From Baylisascaris procyonis (lineage: Eukaryota; Nematoda; Chromadorea; Rhabditida; Ascarididae): DNA of 64,000 bases. The stretch covers positions 2,582,501 through 2,646,500 of the forward strand of contig JAZARR010000221.1 of NCBI GenBank assembly GCA_037389465.1. Direction: 5' to 3'. The notes below the pieces were generated by a model. It was not told the DNA's origin, did not search any database, and worked only from the letters and a program-made list of their open reading frames with translations. Position 1 is the stretch's first letter, and each line of letters starts with the position of its first letter. The position numbers and the translations under genes were made by a program. Shown here one piece after another: positions 39,889 through 51,700 of the stretch.

Positions 39889-42800
39889 TATGTATGAGTT
39901 ATTACGTATGAATACACGTATGTTTGAGATGGAAATTAAAAGTGGAAGCCAGCTATTAGTCTATTTTGATACGCTGCGATTCTCCACAATTTTGATAGAG
40001 TTGTTCAGGAAATAAATTGTGCTGTGACGAGTTTCATGAACCCACTCTCGGAAATGATTTATGCACAACTCTTCAAGAATGATGACGTCTCATTCCATCT
40101 GAAATAAGCTCGAAACTATTTCTTCCTTCCATCAGCCCATCAGTGAAATGCGCTCTCCGCAGTCATCAGCACAAAATCCAGCCTGACGCAAACAAATCGA
40201 TCACGCGTTGTCCGCATGCGGCAATGAAAAATATGCGTGATGCCCAATAAGGGGTCTCTTTTATTCCCCTCCCTCTTATCAAGGATGCGATGGGGTATAA
40301 GTTATTCTGTTATCAGCTAACCCGCACAGAAGCGCTAAATGCATCACTGTTCAGCTGCCTGAATGCTGCACGCTACACGATGAAGACTCAAGATGGTAGA
40401 CATACATTAATGATAACGAACATAACATCTGCTCATGACAGTATATTACTCTGTATTGATATTTCCCACTCGCATGCGAACACTTTCGAGAAGATCAAAA
40501 GAAATTATTTGGCCCCTTAAGTAATATACCGATCACCAAAGCTAAGCAACTGACATAAAGTTTCAGGAAAGAGAAAGGGGAGAAAGAGAGAGTTACGGGA
40601 GGGATTCTGCACACAAAACTTCGATACTGAAGACATATTGCTTTCCTCAAGATTTAGCAGGCATCTGAAGTTTTCGAAAGCTTCGTGCTGTCTTTCACTT
40701 CCTTCTTGCTTCCCCTCTCTTGCATCACAGAAAACGAACTGAGTGGCGGTGCATTTCCCTTTCAAAAATGAGCCAATCCATAAATAAAAAATTGAAAGCA
40801 TATCTCTCTCTTATTTATTGCTCATCACTAAACAGCTGACACAAAGATAATAAACTTCCTTTTTATTCCACATTTTATTTTCGTGTTCACGGATATTTCT
40901 GTGGCATCAGTGACAACAACGTTCCACAATGTCATATTCGAATCGATTTGCCCCAATGTAATCGATGAAAAGAATGCCACATCACAGAACTATTATGACC
41001 TCAGTCATATTCCCCCTCCCACTTCCATTCCACAGCACACCTCAGAAACCACCTGTTCAATTTCCGAAACGTTCTAGTACAATCGCTAAGGATAGGTGCG
41101 ATTTATAAAATTTGTGGTAACTTGCAAAAAATATTGTTCAATCACGTAGCTTAACGTTATTCCCATAAAAGTGAAGAATTCATTGTGGATATTCATGATT
41201 AGCAAAGATTAAAAAAAGCAAGGAAAAGACCTTTAATACGCACCTTTATCCAGATTTATCCAACTTCGTCAAAACACTGCTCGTGGGCTCTGCTTTTATG
41301 ACCTTTTGCTTTTATGTCCCCAGCTTGCCTTTATGACCTCTTCAAATGGCACAACGCCACGGAAGATGGATTTCACCCATCAAAGATCATTCAATGAATT
41401 CAGAAATCATCGAAAATGTTGTCACTTCTATTCAGCGAGAACGAAACATCGGAGAAAATTTTAAAAAAAAGTCGGAAAAATCGGTGGATCCATCCCCGAT
41501 TGCAAGTAATATTATTAATTAGCAATTGCTTGAATTCTCTCACTGCCATTCTATCGATTTACATGGTTAGTGAACACTGAGCATCTTCTGGGCAACTCGT
41601 CCCTAACAAAACTCATTTTCATCTTGCATCGGTTGACGAGCTAGCAGCTATTGATTGTGGTGATGCGTTGCGAAATTGCTTTAATGACGAACGTTGAAGT
41701 AATGACGTATATGAATGAGTGAAGAGCGCTATGTCTCTGCACAGAGAAAAATAATTCGTGATTACAGAATCTCCCCCCCATCCCATCCATCCCCCCATCA
41801 AACACAATCAGGATATAAGCACCTAGATCATATACTATCAACCTGCGCCCAACTAATATCGTTCTCTCTAGGAGCTGTCAATACCTCTCAGATACTTTCA
41901 TTCTCATTATTTTTTAATAAAGCATAGCAAAACATTTTCTGCAATGATTAGTTAAGATGGGAGACGAGAAATTTGATGGGTGACATGAGATAAGCAGGAT
42001 AAGCAGATAGGAAAGTTTCCAGGGTCATCATGTTTGTCGGAAGTGGTGATCCCATATCATCCCTGCCACTTTTTAAAGAGCACTCTGCACTCTTCTTTCT
42101 CCTTCCATAGTAACTAAAATTTCTTATAGATATCTTTATTCTCACTTATACTACTGCCTTATACAATCTCAAGTTTAAGATAAATGAAATCAGCCTGCAG
42201 TCGAGCTCAACAGAAGCTGCGGCTTTGCAAACAGAGAAAAGGGTAGGCCTGCTTCCTCCAACGACACAAGAGGAGACGGGTCAGAAAATGGTGGATAAAA
42301 GCAAGTTTTAACAGATATATTGAGTCCAAGTTCCACCTGTTTAACCTCACTAAAATTCCAAATTTCCAATAATATTAAGTCCAAGTTCCACCTGTTTAAC
42401 CACACTAAAATTCCAAATTTCCAATATTCTTGATGAACGAACAGCCGTATTGTATTTAGTGTCTTTTAGAGATTCCTTAAGCGGTTTGTGTGAAAGATGC
42501 TTTACGAACGCGACGGGTAGAGCAATAGATCAAATTTCAGCGCAAAGCAAAGCGGAGAGGCGCATTCACTTTTCGATGGTGACAGCACTTCGTGAAGGAA
42601 TGTCAACTACGAGAATGCTCTCCCCCAAATAAATCCAAACAAACCAAACGAGGCACCAATGTCAATGAACAGCCATTCGAGCTCCTTTCGCGAGCAATTT
42701 TAATGATCGTTACGTCAACAAATAAACCCGATGCATCCATTCTGGCTAGTCATCCAACTTGCAGGTTAGCGACTAAACCAACTTCCGCATTGCTATCACC

Positions 42801-45691
42801 AGGTACAAATTTTATTCACACATGAGACAGCTTAGTGATCGCATACAGCGATCCCGATCGTCGAGATTTATTATCATTCGCCGCCTTAATCGACGGAGAC
42901 GAGCCCACCTCTTTCTCAAATATGCCACTAGTTGATAAATGCGTTTATCGCAATTTAAAATTTCTCAAGAGCAAGCCTGCAAATGATTTTGGATATTGAC
43001 ACGAGGACGACAGTATATTTCAAGGAAGCTGGCCTTTGGTTTCGTTGGACGATGACAGATTAGCAGTAACGCTGGCCGACCCCATATTCCCCTCATATTT
43101 GGCTGTCGCCTTCTGCCTTTTTCAATATTGATGACAGCTTGCAAACGGAATAAAACTTCGGCATTTGGTTAGCGACACTGATTGGGGAACAAATTATTAG
43201 CAAGCAGGTGGAAGGCAGAAGAGGGAAATCCCACTTTGCGCCATCCATGCATCCCCACCCCCTCCCCACCCGCCTTTCAAACCAAACATTTTCTCCGCGA
43301 AAAAGGCCTCATTTAAAGAATATTTTATGCGCAACATTTGGATTATTTTCAAACAAACAGCAAAAAGGGGGAGGGTGGTGCGGCAAAGCTATTGCTATGT
43401 TAAACCTCAGAACGCAATACACCTATTATTCACAGTAACCGGGGAAAGTAACGATGAAAACTGAATAGTACTTCAAATATTGCTCGATCAACAAACAAGC
43501 AAAGACAGACTTCCAATATACAATATTGGTACTATTCTCATACACTTCTTAAAGAAGCACACAACACGGCTACGCTATTAATTCACCTAGAATTACTTCT
43601 CTTCACCCTCCCCCCTCCCAGAATAGTGGGAGAATTCTACCCAGGTAACCTGAAATATAGAAGAGAGATCACGTAAGAGATCGGAAAATAAGCTAAGATG
43701 AAGCAATAAGCAAAATCAGTAAGATTTAAGAAACTGGTAGGAACATCATAGAGAAGGCAGAGAAACGGCGTAAAATAAAGATCAGAATAATAAAAGACTA
43801 CATAAAAGAAACTGAGAAATTAGAATATCGCGTAAAAATTTTATCGGAACAAAAGGAAGAAGCTTACCCATAAACGTCATTCATAGTCAGTTTTGGCATT
43901 GTAAACCTCGAAAATCGAAGGTCTTCGAAAGAAGTTGCGATAGCTGGGAATTCAGGGATCCTCAAAGGACTTTCCTTCTTGGACCCGCTTTATTCAAGCA
44001 CTAGCAAAAAAGTCGGAAAAGCCTTCCAGAAGAAAGATTCCAGAGAATGAAACACTGAAGAGTGCTTTCAGAAGAATCCTAGGAATAATGTTTACCCTCT
44101 CCATCGGCATATTTAATCGATTTCCTATCTGCTCGTTCCTCTGAGACTCAATTTCACTTAAATGAGGCTACATTCAATGAAGAATTTTTTTGTACGTGCA
44201 CACTCATCGATCGATAATGCACATGAGTCAGTATTGTTATATGACAGAAATACGAATCACATTACTGCAAGTGACGCAACCGCAATCAATTTTCACACAT
44301 TTCACAAAGAGAACTATTTTATTGACGTTCATTCTCACTGCACCTTTCTGTTATTTCTTATGGGAAACCGTTTTGAAGGAAGTAAAAAGATAGAAACTCA
44401 TTTCTTTATTTTCATATAATATTTTGTTATGAGATAAAACAAAGGGAATGCCGAAGTGATGCTTCATCAAAGATAAAAATTTTAATAAAGGTAACAGAAT
44501 ACCACGATTAAATATAAAAGTTACTAATTTTTAATAAACTTCTTATAAGATGCAGCACCCATTATGCTACGCAACCAACAGTATCCACAAAGCAGCACAA
44601 AAACAGATGACAAATTTTGACAGTAGCGTCAAAATGGGAATGACAAAGAGGTGACAGGATTTGGGTGAAGGGGGGGGGGGAGGGTTGAGGTGAGCATCAC
44701 TTACAACAAGTCCATATTACAAGCAAATTTAATAATGCAGCAGATGCATGACTAATTATTCTCCTATCACCCCTCTCCCTCTTTAGCCTTTTCCGCCAAT
44801 TTCGTCAACGACGCATTTCTCCATCTCCGATTGTTTTACCTTATGGTTCGATAATAAATCAAAAATTACTACATTAGAAATCGTCTCTAATCAGGCTTAA
44901 CAATTTATCGAGTATTTTTTCACAATATGTAAAACGATGAGTAGTATGCGAATCTTTTTCAATACTATAATAATGAATCATGTAGTAGTCATCGGAGAAA
45001 ATGTTGGATATATTTTTATGTGTATTATCTATTAAAGAAAAGATCGCATTAAATAACAATCTGTTGAATGAATATGTGACTCGTTGAAGGAGAATGTATC
45101 GCTTCGAAATTACACAACATCTATTTCGCAATATTTTTTGAATTACGACTTTTGTATACGTAGTTGAGATCTTGTGGTAGATGGATGAGGCGGGGGAGCA
45201 GCAGGGTGGGCAGGGGGGGGGGGGGGGGGTAAGGAAGGAGAGAAGACAACTGCAAATCTCAAACGACTTAACTCCAACTTGTGCTGTGAAAACTATCAGA
45301 ATACAATACTTCTGTTTAGGGTGGAATTGGTGTCGTTATTTGGAAGAAATGAAACTTCAAAAAGGGGGGGAAAGGGGTGAAGGGAGAAGGATGAGGATGG
45401 TGGTAGATATGATTGCAGCTAACAAAGCAGCACTGGCAATGTGATATTTTAGCGAATGATAACCAAAACATTTTACGTCAAATCTTTCATTTGCATAAAC
45501 TATTTTTATATAGGAGATTTGTGCCATCCTGTATTAAGAACTCGCCCCCCCTTACCCCTCTCCCCACCTATCCATCCCCCTATCTTTTCACTCTAATCCA
45601 CCAAAACGATACAAAATTATAAAAAATTACAAATAAAATAATAAAAAACTAACAATTCGTCGCGCTGTTTTTCCGATAAATTCATTTTCAT
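24009..45691 (-). CDS. lis-1: LIS1 / PAFAH1B1, dynein regulator with LisH and WD40 repeats
   Basis: Cytoplasmic protein that binds the dynein motor domain and supports nuclear migration and spindle function. Minus-strand exons: 45691-45654, 35568-35490, 31727-31588, 30812-30671, 30348-30252, 27902-27786, 27208-27051, 26181-26043, 25218-25088, 24696-24540, 24082-24009. The total is 1,272 bp, 423 aa (human 410). The LisH motif (about residues 8-39: [18 protein letters not shown]) is split by intron 1. A coiled coil follows ([21 protein letters not shown]), then [10 protein letters not shown] and seven WD40 repeats with signature [26 protein letters not shown] and GDDKTLRVW, ending VWECR. HGAPTR is the worm-type linker. 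Repeat 7 reads TSSVD where human has TGSVD. Intron 5 is GC-AG. An in-frame ATG at 45685 (MNLSEKQ) is the other possible start and aligns better with family N-termini. Confidence 0.97.
27903..30251 (-). other. Non-canonical GC-AG intron of lis-1 (intron 5)
   Basis: The donor reads TTAG|GCATGT and the acceptor AATTTCAG|CGTCATG. Joining G|CG gives the expected K-L-L-A-S-C-S-A-D run of WD repeat 2. The nearby GT (GTTTGT, four bases further in) would put the next exon out of frame with an early stop, so the GC donor is needed. Confidence 0.85.
29764..29776. repeat. Poly(C) tract, 13 C
   Basis: Homopolymer in lis-1 intron 5. G-rich on the transcribed strand, so it may form structure in the pre-mRNA. 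Confidence 0.9.
31728..35489 (-). other. lis-1 intron 2, nothing recognised inside
   Basis: About 3.8 kb of AT-rich intron. I found no nested exon with matched splice sites and family resemblance. Confidence 0.5.
35624..36960 (-). pseudogene. Broken coding-like block nested in lis-1 intron 1
   Basis: A cluster of minus-strand open frames with protein-like wording in different frames: 36960-36757 ([18 protein letters not shown]), 36692-36408 ([17 protein letters not shown]), 36278-36066 ([16 protein letters not shown]), 35987-35880 and 35842-35624 ([19 protein letters not shown]). The 35987-35880 frame contains a strongly hydrophobic stretch ([17 protein letters not shown]), a likely membrane helix. 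Near 35840-35880 a second frame ([14 protein letters not shown]) seems to continue into the last one, as if a frameshift had occurred. The parent family is not recognised. It may be a decayed gene copy. Genuine short exons of a nested gene are the alternative. Confidence 0.25.
39848..39885. repeat. (AT)n microsatellite
   Basis: About 19 AT units in lis-1 intron 1, followed by GCGTATGTATG. Confidence 0.95.
42318..42427. repeat. Tandem duplication, period 55 bp, two copies
   Basis: The unit beginning AGTCCAAGTTCCACCTG at 42323 recurs at 42378 and runs through CCAAATTTCCAATA in both. Only two or three bases differ (TGAGTCC/TAAGTCC, CCTCAC/CCACAC). This points to a fairly recent slippage duplication in lis-1 intron 1. 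Confidence 0.95.
45213..45229. repeat. Poly(G) tract, 17 G, with flanking G-runs
   Basis: G17 preceded by GGGGG, GGG and GGG groups from 45191. It lies about 420 bp inside lis-1 intron 1 from the start exon. The runs could form a G-quadruplex on this strand, the non-template strand for plus transcription. The length is hard to assemble exactly. Confidence 0.9.
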
Positions 45692-47230
45692 TGTCGACGA
45701 TATGCGTCGTGCAACGAATAAAACGCGGCAGGCAGCAAGCGAGCGGACGCGATCGGGAATGGCAAGCGAATGCGTCAATGCTCGCAACGGGCGCCGACTC
45801 TGCAATTGCTCGACTAGAGTTGCCAATTCCACAATTGCGAACACACACCAACACAACACTCTTTTATCAATTCCAAATCAAGCAATTCAATTATATTCAA
45901 TAAAATAACGAAAATAAATACTGCATAAATTTTATAAACAATTAATGAGAGACTAAAATAAAGAATAAGCAAATCTAAGGAAGGTGGAAAATAGTGCAGA
46001 GTAGAGATATAAAAATTGAGATGCGAAAAACGAATCGATATTCATTCATTCGACTCAATAAAAAATTGTCCGAATGAGGATATTTTTCAGCACACGCATG
46101 AGCAATTCCCACTAGCCATTTTGTTTTACTCTTTAGTTAATATCATCGTTTCCCTATCCATCAATAAAAATACCCACATCAAACATCAATGCTCTAAGAG
46201 GACCCTCAACGGAAGAAAGCGACACTCTTCGTTGTAAGAACATCTACTCGATGAAATTAGAATATAATCACAATAGTACAAAATAAAAGACGTCGAATTC
46301 AATCACAGAAGGTCGTGGAATTTCAAGTTATATACGAGGGGGCATTTAAACAGGAGATTTAATTTCAGTGAGGAAGAGAAGTGGGGCCAACATGTGCGAA
46401 TTAAGATCCTTCAATAATGGGAATTAAAGTGAGAGAAAGGAATAAATCTGAGGGAAGTTTTTACGAGAAAGCATCTCTGAAGAGCAAACAGGAGGCGGGG
46501 GAAGGCTAAATTTGAAAAGAAGGGTGAAACTTGAGAAAGCACGGCTTTGTGGACTTCTACGTTGAGGGGCAACAATTGATTCGAGACGAGTGTACTAAAA
46601 TGTGGGGGGGCGGGGAGGGGAGGGGTCCCAAAACCCAATCGCCGCATTTATGGTATTTTGTCTGACGCAAATATAACTCGCTGCTACTAAAAAAAAAGAG
46701 AAATAGAAATGACGAATGTCTGTAAAAAATGGCAGTGCTGCGAGAGTGGTCAATCAACACACTCTAATGGGGGAACGGTTGGCGAGAGGCACATCTTCCG
46801 AGGAGGGAAGCGCCACCGATTGCCCGTATTCATCGGGCGAGATGTCATTGATGACACAAAAAGAGAAATGAGTGGCCGGAGCCCCACAAACAACCAACTA
46901 TTGCGTCAGCTGATTCATTAGTGCCACCACGGGTGGCACAACCTGAAGAGGAATGCAACCGATAATAGACCAGCTTGACGCTCTTATAGTATAATTGCAT
47001 AATTTACTCTCTCCACTTCAACAACAGCTGTATTATTGTAACATAAAATATAAGAAAAATGGAGAAACGTTAGAATCACAACTGGTTTAAAGGTCACTAA
47101 AATTATAGTGAGCAGGTAAACCTTGAAGTATGCATTACACTGAGAATGTTTCAATCTGCCATAGCAGGTTCCGCAATGGAAAAACGGAAAATTCCAAGAG
47201 TGCAATCCTTCTCCACACTCTCTCGTCTCC
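45692..47230. other. lis-1 upstream region
   Basis: The first 250 bp beyond the start exon are richer in CpG (GCGAGCGGACGCGATCGG area), as expected of a promoter or 5' UTR. No TATA box or clear trans-splice acceptor could be fixed. Further right there is a C/G-tract pair (46602-46625) and no supported gene. Confidence 0.3.
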
Positions 47231-47255
47231 TCTCTCTCTCTCTCTCTTTCTCTCT
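47231..47255. repeat. (TC)n microsatellite
   Basis: TC repeats with one TTTC interruption. Confidence 0.9.
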
Positions 47256-47966
47256 ATGGTCAAGAGTAGAGAGCAAAACTTTGAATTATTGTGCACAGAC
47301 GAGAAAACAGCATAAAGATTTGTTTATAGCATGCTCGACCAGATACAGCATTTACCTTTATGAAGTGCTGTGCACTGACAGTGACAGAAATATAGTGACC
47401 ACCATGCACAAGATATGCCCTCACACATAATCAACATAACCACTCTATAGATATGAAAAATTGATGAATTTTGCTCCACATCGATATCAGAATACAGTAG
47501 CACAGTTAGGGATATGGTAAACCAGTCTCAAATAGGGGGCCGGATGGAGGGAGAGGGGGTGGGGATCGAGGCTTGCCATTATGGTCCCTTCATGGAACTT
47601 GAGCTCGAAATGTCAGTGAAGAGGAAATATATAGTTCCAATCGAACATTGTGCCATTCGATCACTAAAATCATCTATTGCATTATTTCTATTTCTGTGAT
47701 GCATATATCAGCGTATAAAAAATACCCCAGCACTACCAGAAATAAGTGACTTCTTTCACCCAAAGTATCGTTTTCAATAATTTACATATACAAATATCCC
47801 AATATTCTCGAATTAAATATTTTTGAATTAAATGTTGATTATTGTAAATTTTTTTTTGTGCAAAGATTTTATCCTCGGTGATATAAATGGACATACCAAA
47901 TTGGTGACACTATGTGCACTCAATGAGAAAGGAACTGTGGAAAAACGACAGCATTCGATTACTTAC

Positions 47967-48030
47967 CCCTTAATGAGGTGCCAAATATCACCGCAATGCA
48001 AAGTGCAGTAATCGTTAATAAAGGTTTCAT
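47967..48030 (-). other. Candidate first exon encoding a signal peptide
   Basis: ATG at 48030 opens MKPLLTITALCIAVIFGTS: one basic residue, a 13-residue hydrophobic core and a small-residue cleavage site, a textbook secretion signal. It stops at a strong donor (G|GTAAGT, donor 47961-47966) in phase 1. No second exon could be fixed. A TTTTAG-preceded segment near 47660 is in phase but closes after about 23 codons. If genuine it is a secreted protein gene lying upstream of lis-1 on the same strand. Confidence 0.35.
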
Positions 48031-48664
48031 TTTATCGATCGAATATTTTCTTTGAAGGGTTTATGATTGGAACGCATTAAATGCCTGTGTCCACTCCTTT
48101 GTTTAGTATTAACAACGTTATCAATACTTTTTGTCTCTTTTGAAAAATCAATTTCTCTTTATCTCATATATTGCATCTGAAATATAGAAATATATTTGAT
48201 TGATTTACGCTTCATAAAAATACTCTCATCCTTCTCGCAAAAATGATTATATACTTCACATACTCGCAAAGAAGGATAGGGCAGCGGATATGCTTGAATT
48301 GACAATATCGTGCTGTTGGCAACTCTCAAAAACATATGCTCATAGGTGAGAAACAATTCAACTTGAAGATATACACTGGCTCATTGAGTTGTTCGCGTTG
48401 TAACGCAAATGAAACACTTTCGACGATTCATGAATGACATTAATTCCCACTCTAGACAACTATAGAACAAATTGTGCAACATTTTACCACTCTCGTCACC
48501 TTCTTCCCCTTTGAAACCTCATCTACCTTAATGCTTTTAGGCACATTTCTAGCATTACATATTCGTTGAATTAATTCTGCATATCAAATAGAACAGTCAT
48601 GATTACCAACCGTTGCACTATAATCTGTAAGACCCCGACTATATGCTGCGCGAACGTTACTTAC

Positions 48665-48702
48665 ATCACAAGCGATCCGTGCTCCATCAAGTCATCAATG
48701 AC
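48665..48702 (-). other. Weak candidate exon
   Basis: Reads VIDDLMEHGSLV between a CTGAAG acceptor and a GTAAGT donor (48659-48664), ending in phase 2. It could feed in frame into 48030 through CTTCAAAG, which would make the hydrophobic segment there a membrane anchor instead of a signal peptide. The segment is short and the acceptor weak, so chance is quite possible. Confidence 0.15.
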
Positions 48703-51700
48703 CTTCAGAAGTACTCATGACCCCCTAACGTTAATCGATTGTAGCGGTACTTCATAATGGATGGTTCATAAATGAAACGAAAATGATAAGAAGCAATTAG
48801 AAGCTGATAACATATATTCGGCTAGTAATCACTCCGTTATCATTACATTTATGCATTGTGCTTTTTATGAACTCAAATATAAACTTCCCTTCATTTGACC
48901 AACAATAATTCCGACCTTTCTAGTTCTTATTTCCCAATATTTACCCATATTTCTCTTCACTATTTCTATGAAATAATATCGAACATTAGAGCGTATATTT
49001 GCAAAAGCATAAATAATGTGAACATATACTCAATGGGATTATCTCTGAGTGAGTTATAGAATTTGATTAAAAGAGACAAATCAACATACAGCACCTTCGC
49101 TTGAAACAATACGATAAATTAACAAAAACATTGAAGATTTATTTCTTGATAATGGAATTGTTGGATTTATACCCTTAAATTCAATTTATATTTATGAGAC
49201 TAATTTCAAATCATTTTTGGACAATCGTATCGTATTATGAATTAATTTATTGCATCATATAAAATGTGCATTCAAATATATGCAAAATAATTTGCGATAA
49301 TCGATGTCAGCTAGACAATATAAATGGTGATATTAATCAATAAGTGCCTGAACTTATAGGAAAAGCAAAATATTTAAACGATTGTTTAATGAAATTTGTA
49401 AAATGGAATGAAAAACTTAGAGAGTACAGTGTAGGTATCAAGATCTTATCAGAAATGCCCAATGTTCCCAAAAATTTTTGCCTTTTCAGGAAAACGCTAC
49501 AACTGTTTTGTCAGTTAAAGGATTCTGAGAAAGTTTTTACAGAGACTCCGATGAATGGACTCTCCGCTCGGGAAAAACCTTTTCCCGTGCTCGCATTTTG
49601 TCTTAAATGCTGAAAACAGACTGTTTTTGTTATCATATTGAAGCGTCCACCTTATTCATCACGAGATGAGCCTTCTGAACGCTTGCCAACAGCAATATTA
49701 ATATCAATTGAAAAATTATATTTTTTTCTTTATAAAATATTAATATGTTCTATAAAGTACCACATGAAATACACAGATGTTTTTAATATAATGTTTTAAT
49801 AATTTAGTCACCTATTCCCTCCCACCCTTCCCCCCATCTATATCCTTCAAGTGATAATTTCATTAAAAAACTGACATATTCTATTTCATTACATCCCCTA
49901 CAAAAAGCAAACAATCGTGTACGCACTCATTTAAAATGAAACGAAGTTCAGCTGAAGCAAGATTCCATATTCATCCAAGCGAACAATATGCGAAGTTAAC
50001 GAAAAACTCCAAATCGAAGTAATCACTGATAGCAATAGAGATCGTGCTATCTTTCCCAATCAAAAAATTTTACATTGTGGCTTCCTTACCGTCAGCGTTT
50101 CAAATGTTTCAACATAAATATATTATGTGACAATAAATATTATCAATTTTGCTGGATGATGCAAGATAGTCAACAATCAGCAATAAAAGGGAACAATCGA
50201 ATATAATAAGGAAACGAGTTGAGTGTTCAAATCTTCTATCCTCATAGAAAAGCTCAAGAAACGCTGAAAAGTGCAAAAAAATATCGTTGACGAAGGGAAG
50301 TTTTATCGATTCGCTTCGCCTTTTTTCTATAAAAATACTCTTGGCTCATTTCGCTGCTCACAAATGTGAATGCGCAAATCGCACTAATCGAATTTCAATG
50401 TGTTGCTTAAATTTTTCAAGAAGAAATCCTCGTTCATCAAGTATTTTATGCAAACAGTCTTACTGAAAGTTCCACATTTGTATCGGTATTCGACTAACAA
50501 ACCCCAGGAAACTGTTCGTTGTTTAGAGCACAAATGGATAATTCCCGGGCTTGAAGAAACTTGGAATTATAGGATAAGCGAGCAATTATTGTCCTACAAA
50601 ACGGAAATTTCGTCCAAGCCCATTTGAAAAAAAAAAAAAAAAACTCGGAAAAATGCCAAAACCCACGCTGCTGCGTTATACGTCTTTCGATTTTTTTCGA
50701 CAATAATTTCAAATATTCTTTGGGCACTAAAATTCTTGCTCGCCTCAAATTGTCGTATTGCATCAGACTCTAAGTGAGGGGATTGATACATGATCGGAAC
50801 ATGTTGTCCCCTCCCTTCATCCTATAATTCTATAATGGATAACCTTTTGCGCATGGATATCTATGAGCGATAATGAGTGGCTCTATACATCAAAGGATCG
50901 CTATGTTGTTTCCTTGCAAGAAAACTTATAATTTCTGACGACCTGACTTATACATACGCATCTGTAGCTTACATAGAAGGTGTTGGCAGCTAACGGAGGG
51001 TCACCAATGGAGAACGAATAATGCATCCACAATGCTCACAGTGAAGCGTCCCCATTTCTACTTATTTGCTAACGATATGGAAATGCACAGTAATGCGCCA
51101 CTGGAATTGAACCCTCCCCCCTCCCTCGTTCTTCCATCCCAATAAACTCTCCTTAGTATATATCGGCAGAATGTTCTCATATACAGCGCCAGTTCATTCC
51201 TCTATTGCCACTCTCTGTCTTTATGCATGCATTCCATTATATTTACGGATTTTGCGAGATGAACTCAAAACGACTCCCCAAGGTGAATATGACGTTAGTT
51301 AGCTGCCTTTTCCAGTGAATACATCGAAAAGCACAGCCATGCAAACTCGTTAGAATCAGATTATCGCAAAAAATTGAAATAAAGTTGGGATAAAGAGTTC
51401 TGACTATATAAAAAACATTCTTTTTAACAATTGAATGCTCTTTTGACAATATGCCAATTTTGACGCATCGCTTATAAAGTTTGACGCCTTACCATTTTAT
51501 GAGCTTAGTCTGCGAATGTTGTGACCCAAATCTCTGAGCGTTATTTAAGCTCTCTGTATTTTCAGTTCTGACGATACGTTCTTAAAGAAACAGCTGATAT
51601 GCGAACAGATCGCGATACCCCTTCCATTAACCTCCTCAAATTTTTATGCAAAACTTTCTATCACGTTAAATAACTTATGCATCTGTCGTCATCGTTTCCG

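Noticed and set aside
40517..40801. 94-codon minus frame with FENFRC, echoed at 30964-31221
   Set aside because: The shared wording is only a few codons, both lie in lis-1 introns, and no longer DNA similarity is visible.
45691..45908. 68-70 codon plus-strand frames opposite lis-1 exon 1
   Set aside because: They are antisense to a proven exon and its CpG-richer upstream region, and have no splice or start support.
50400..50643. 75-codon frame ending at a 17-A run, like a retroposed transcript
   Set aside because: No polyadenylation signal precedes the A run, no target-site duplication was seen, and no parent gene is recognised.
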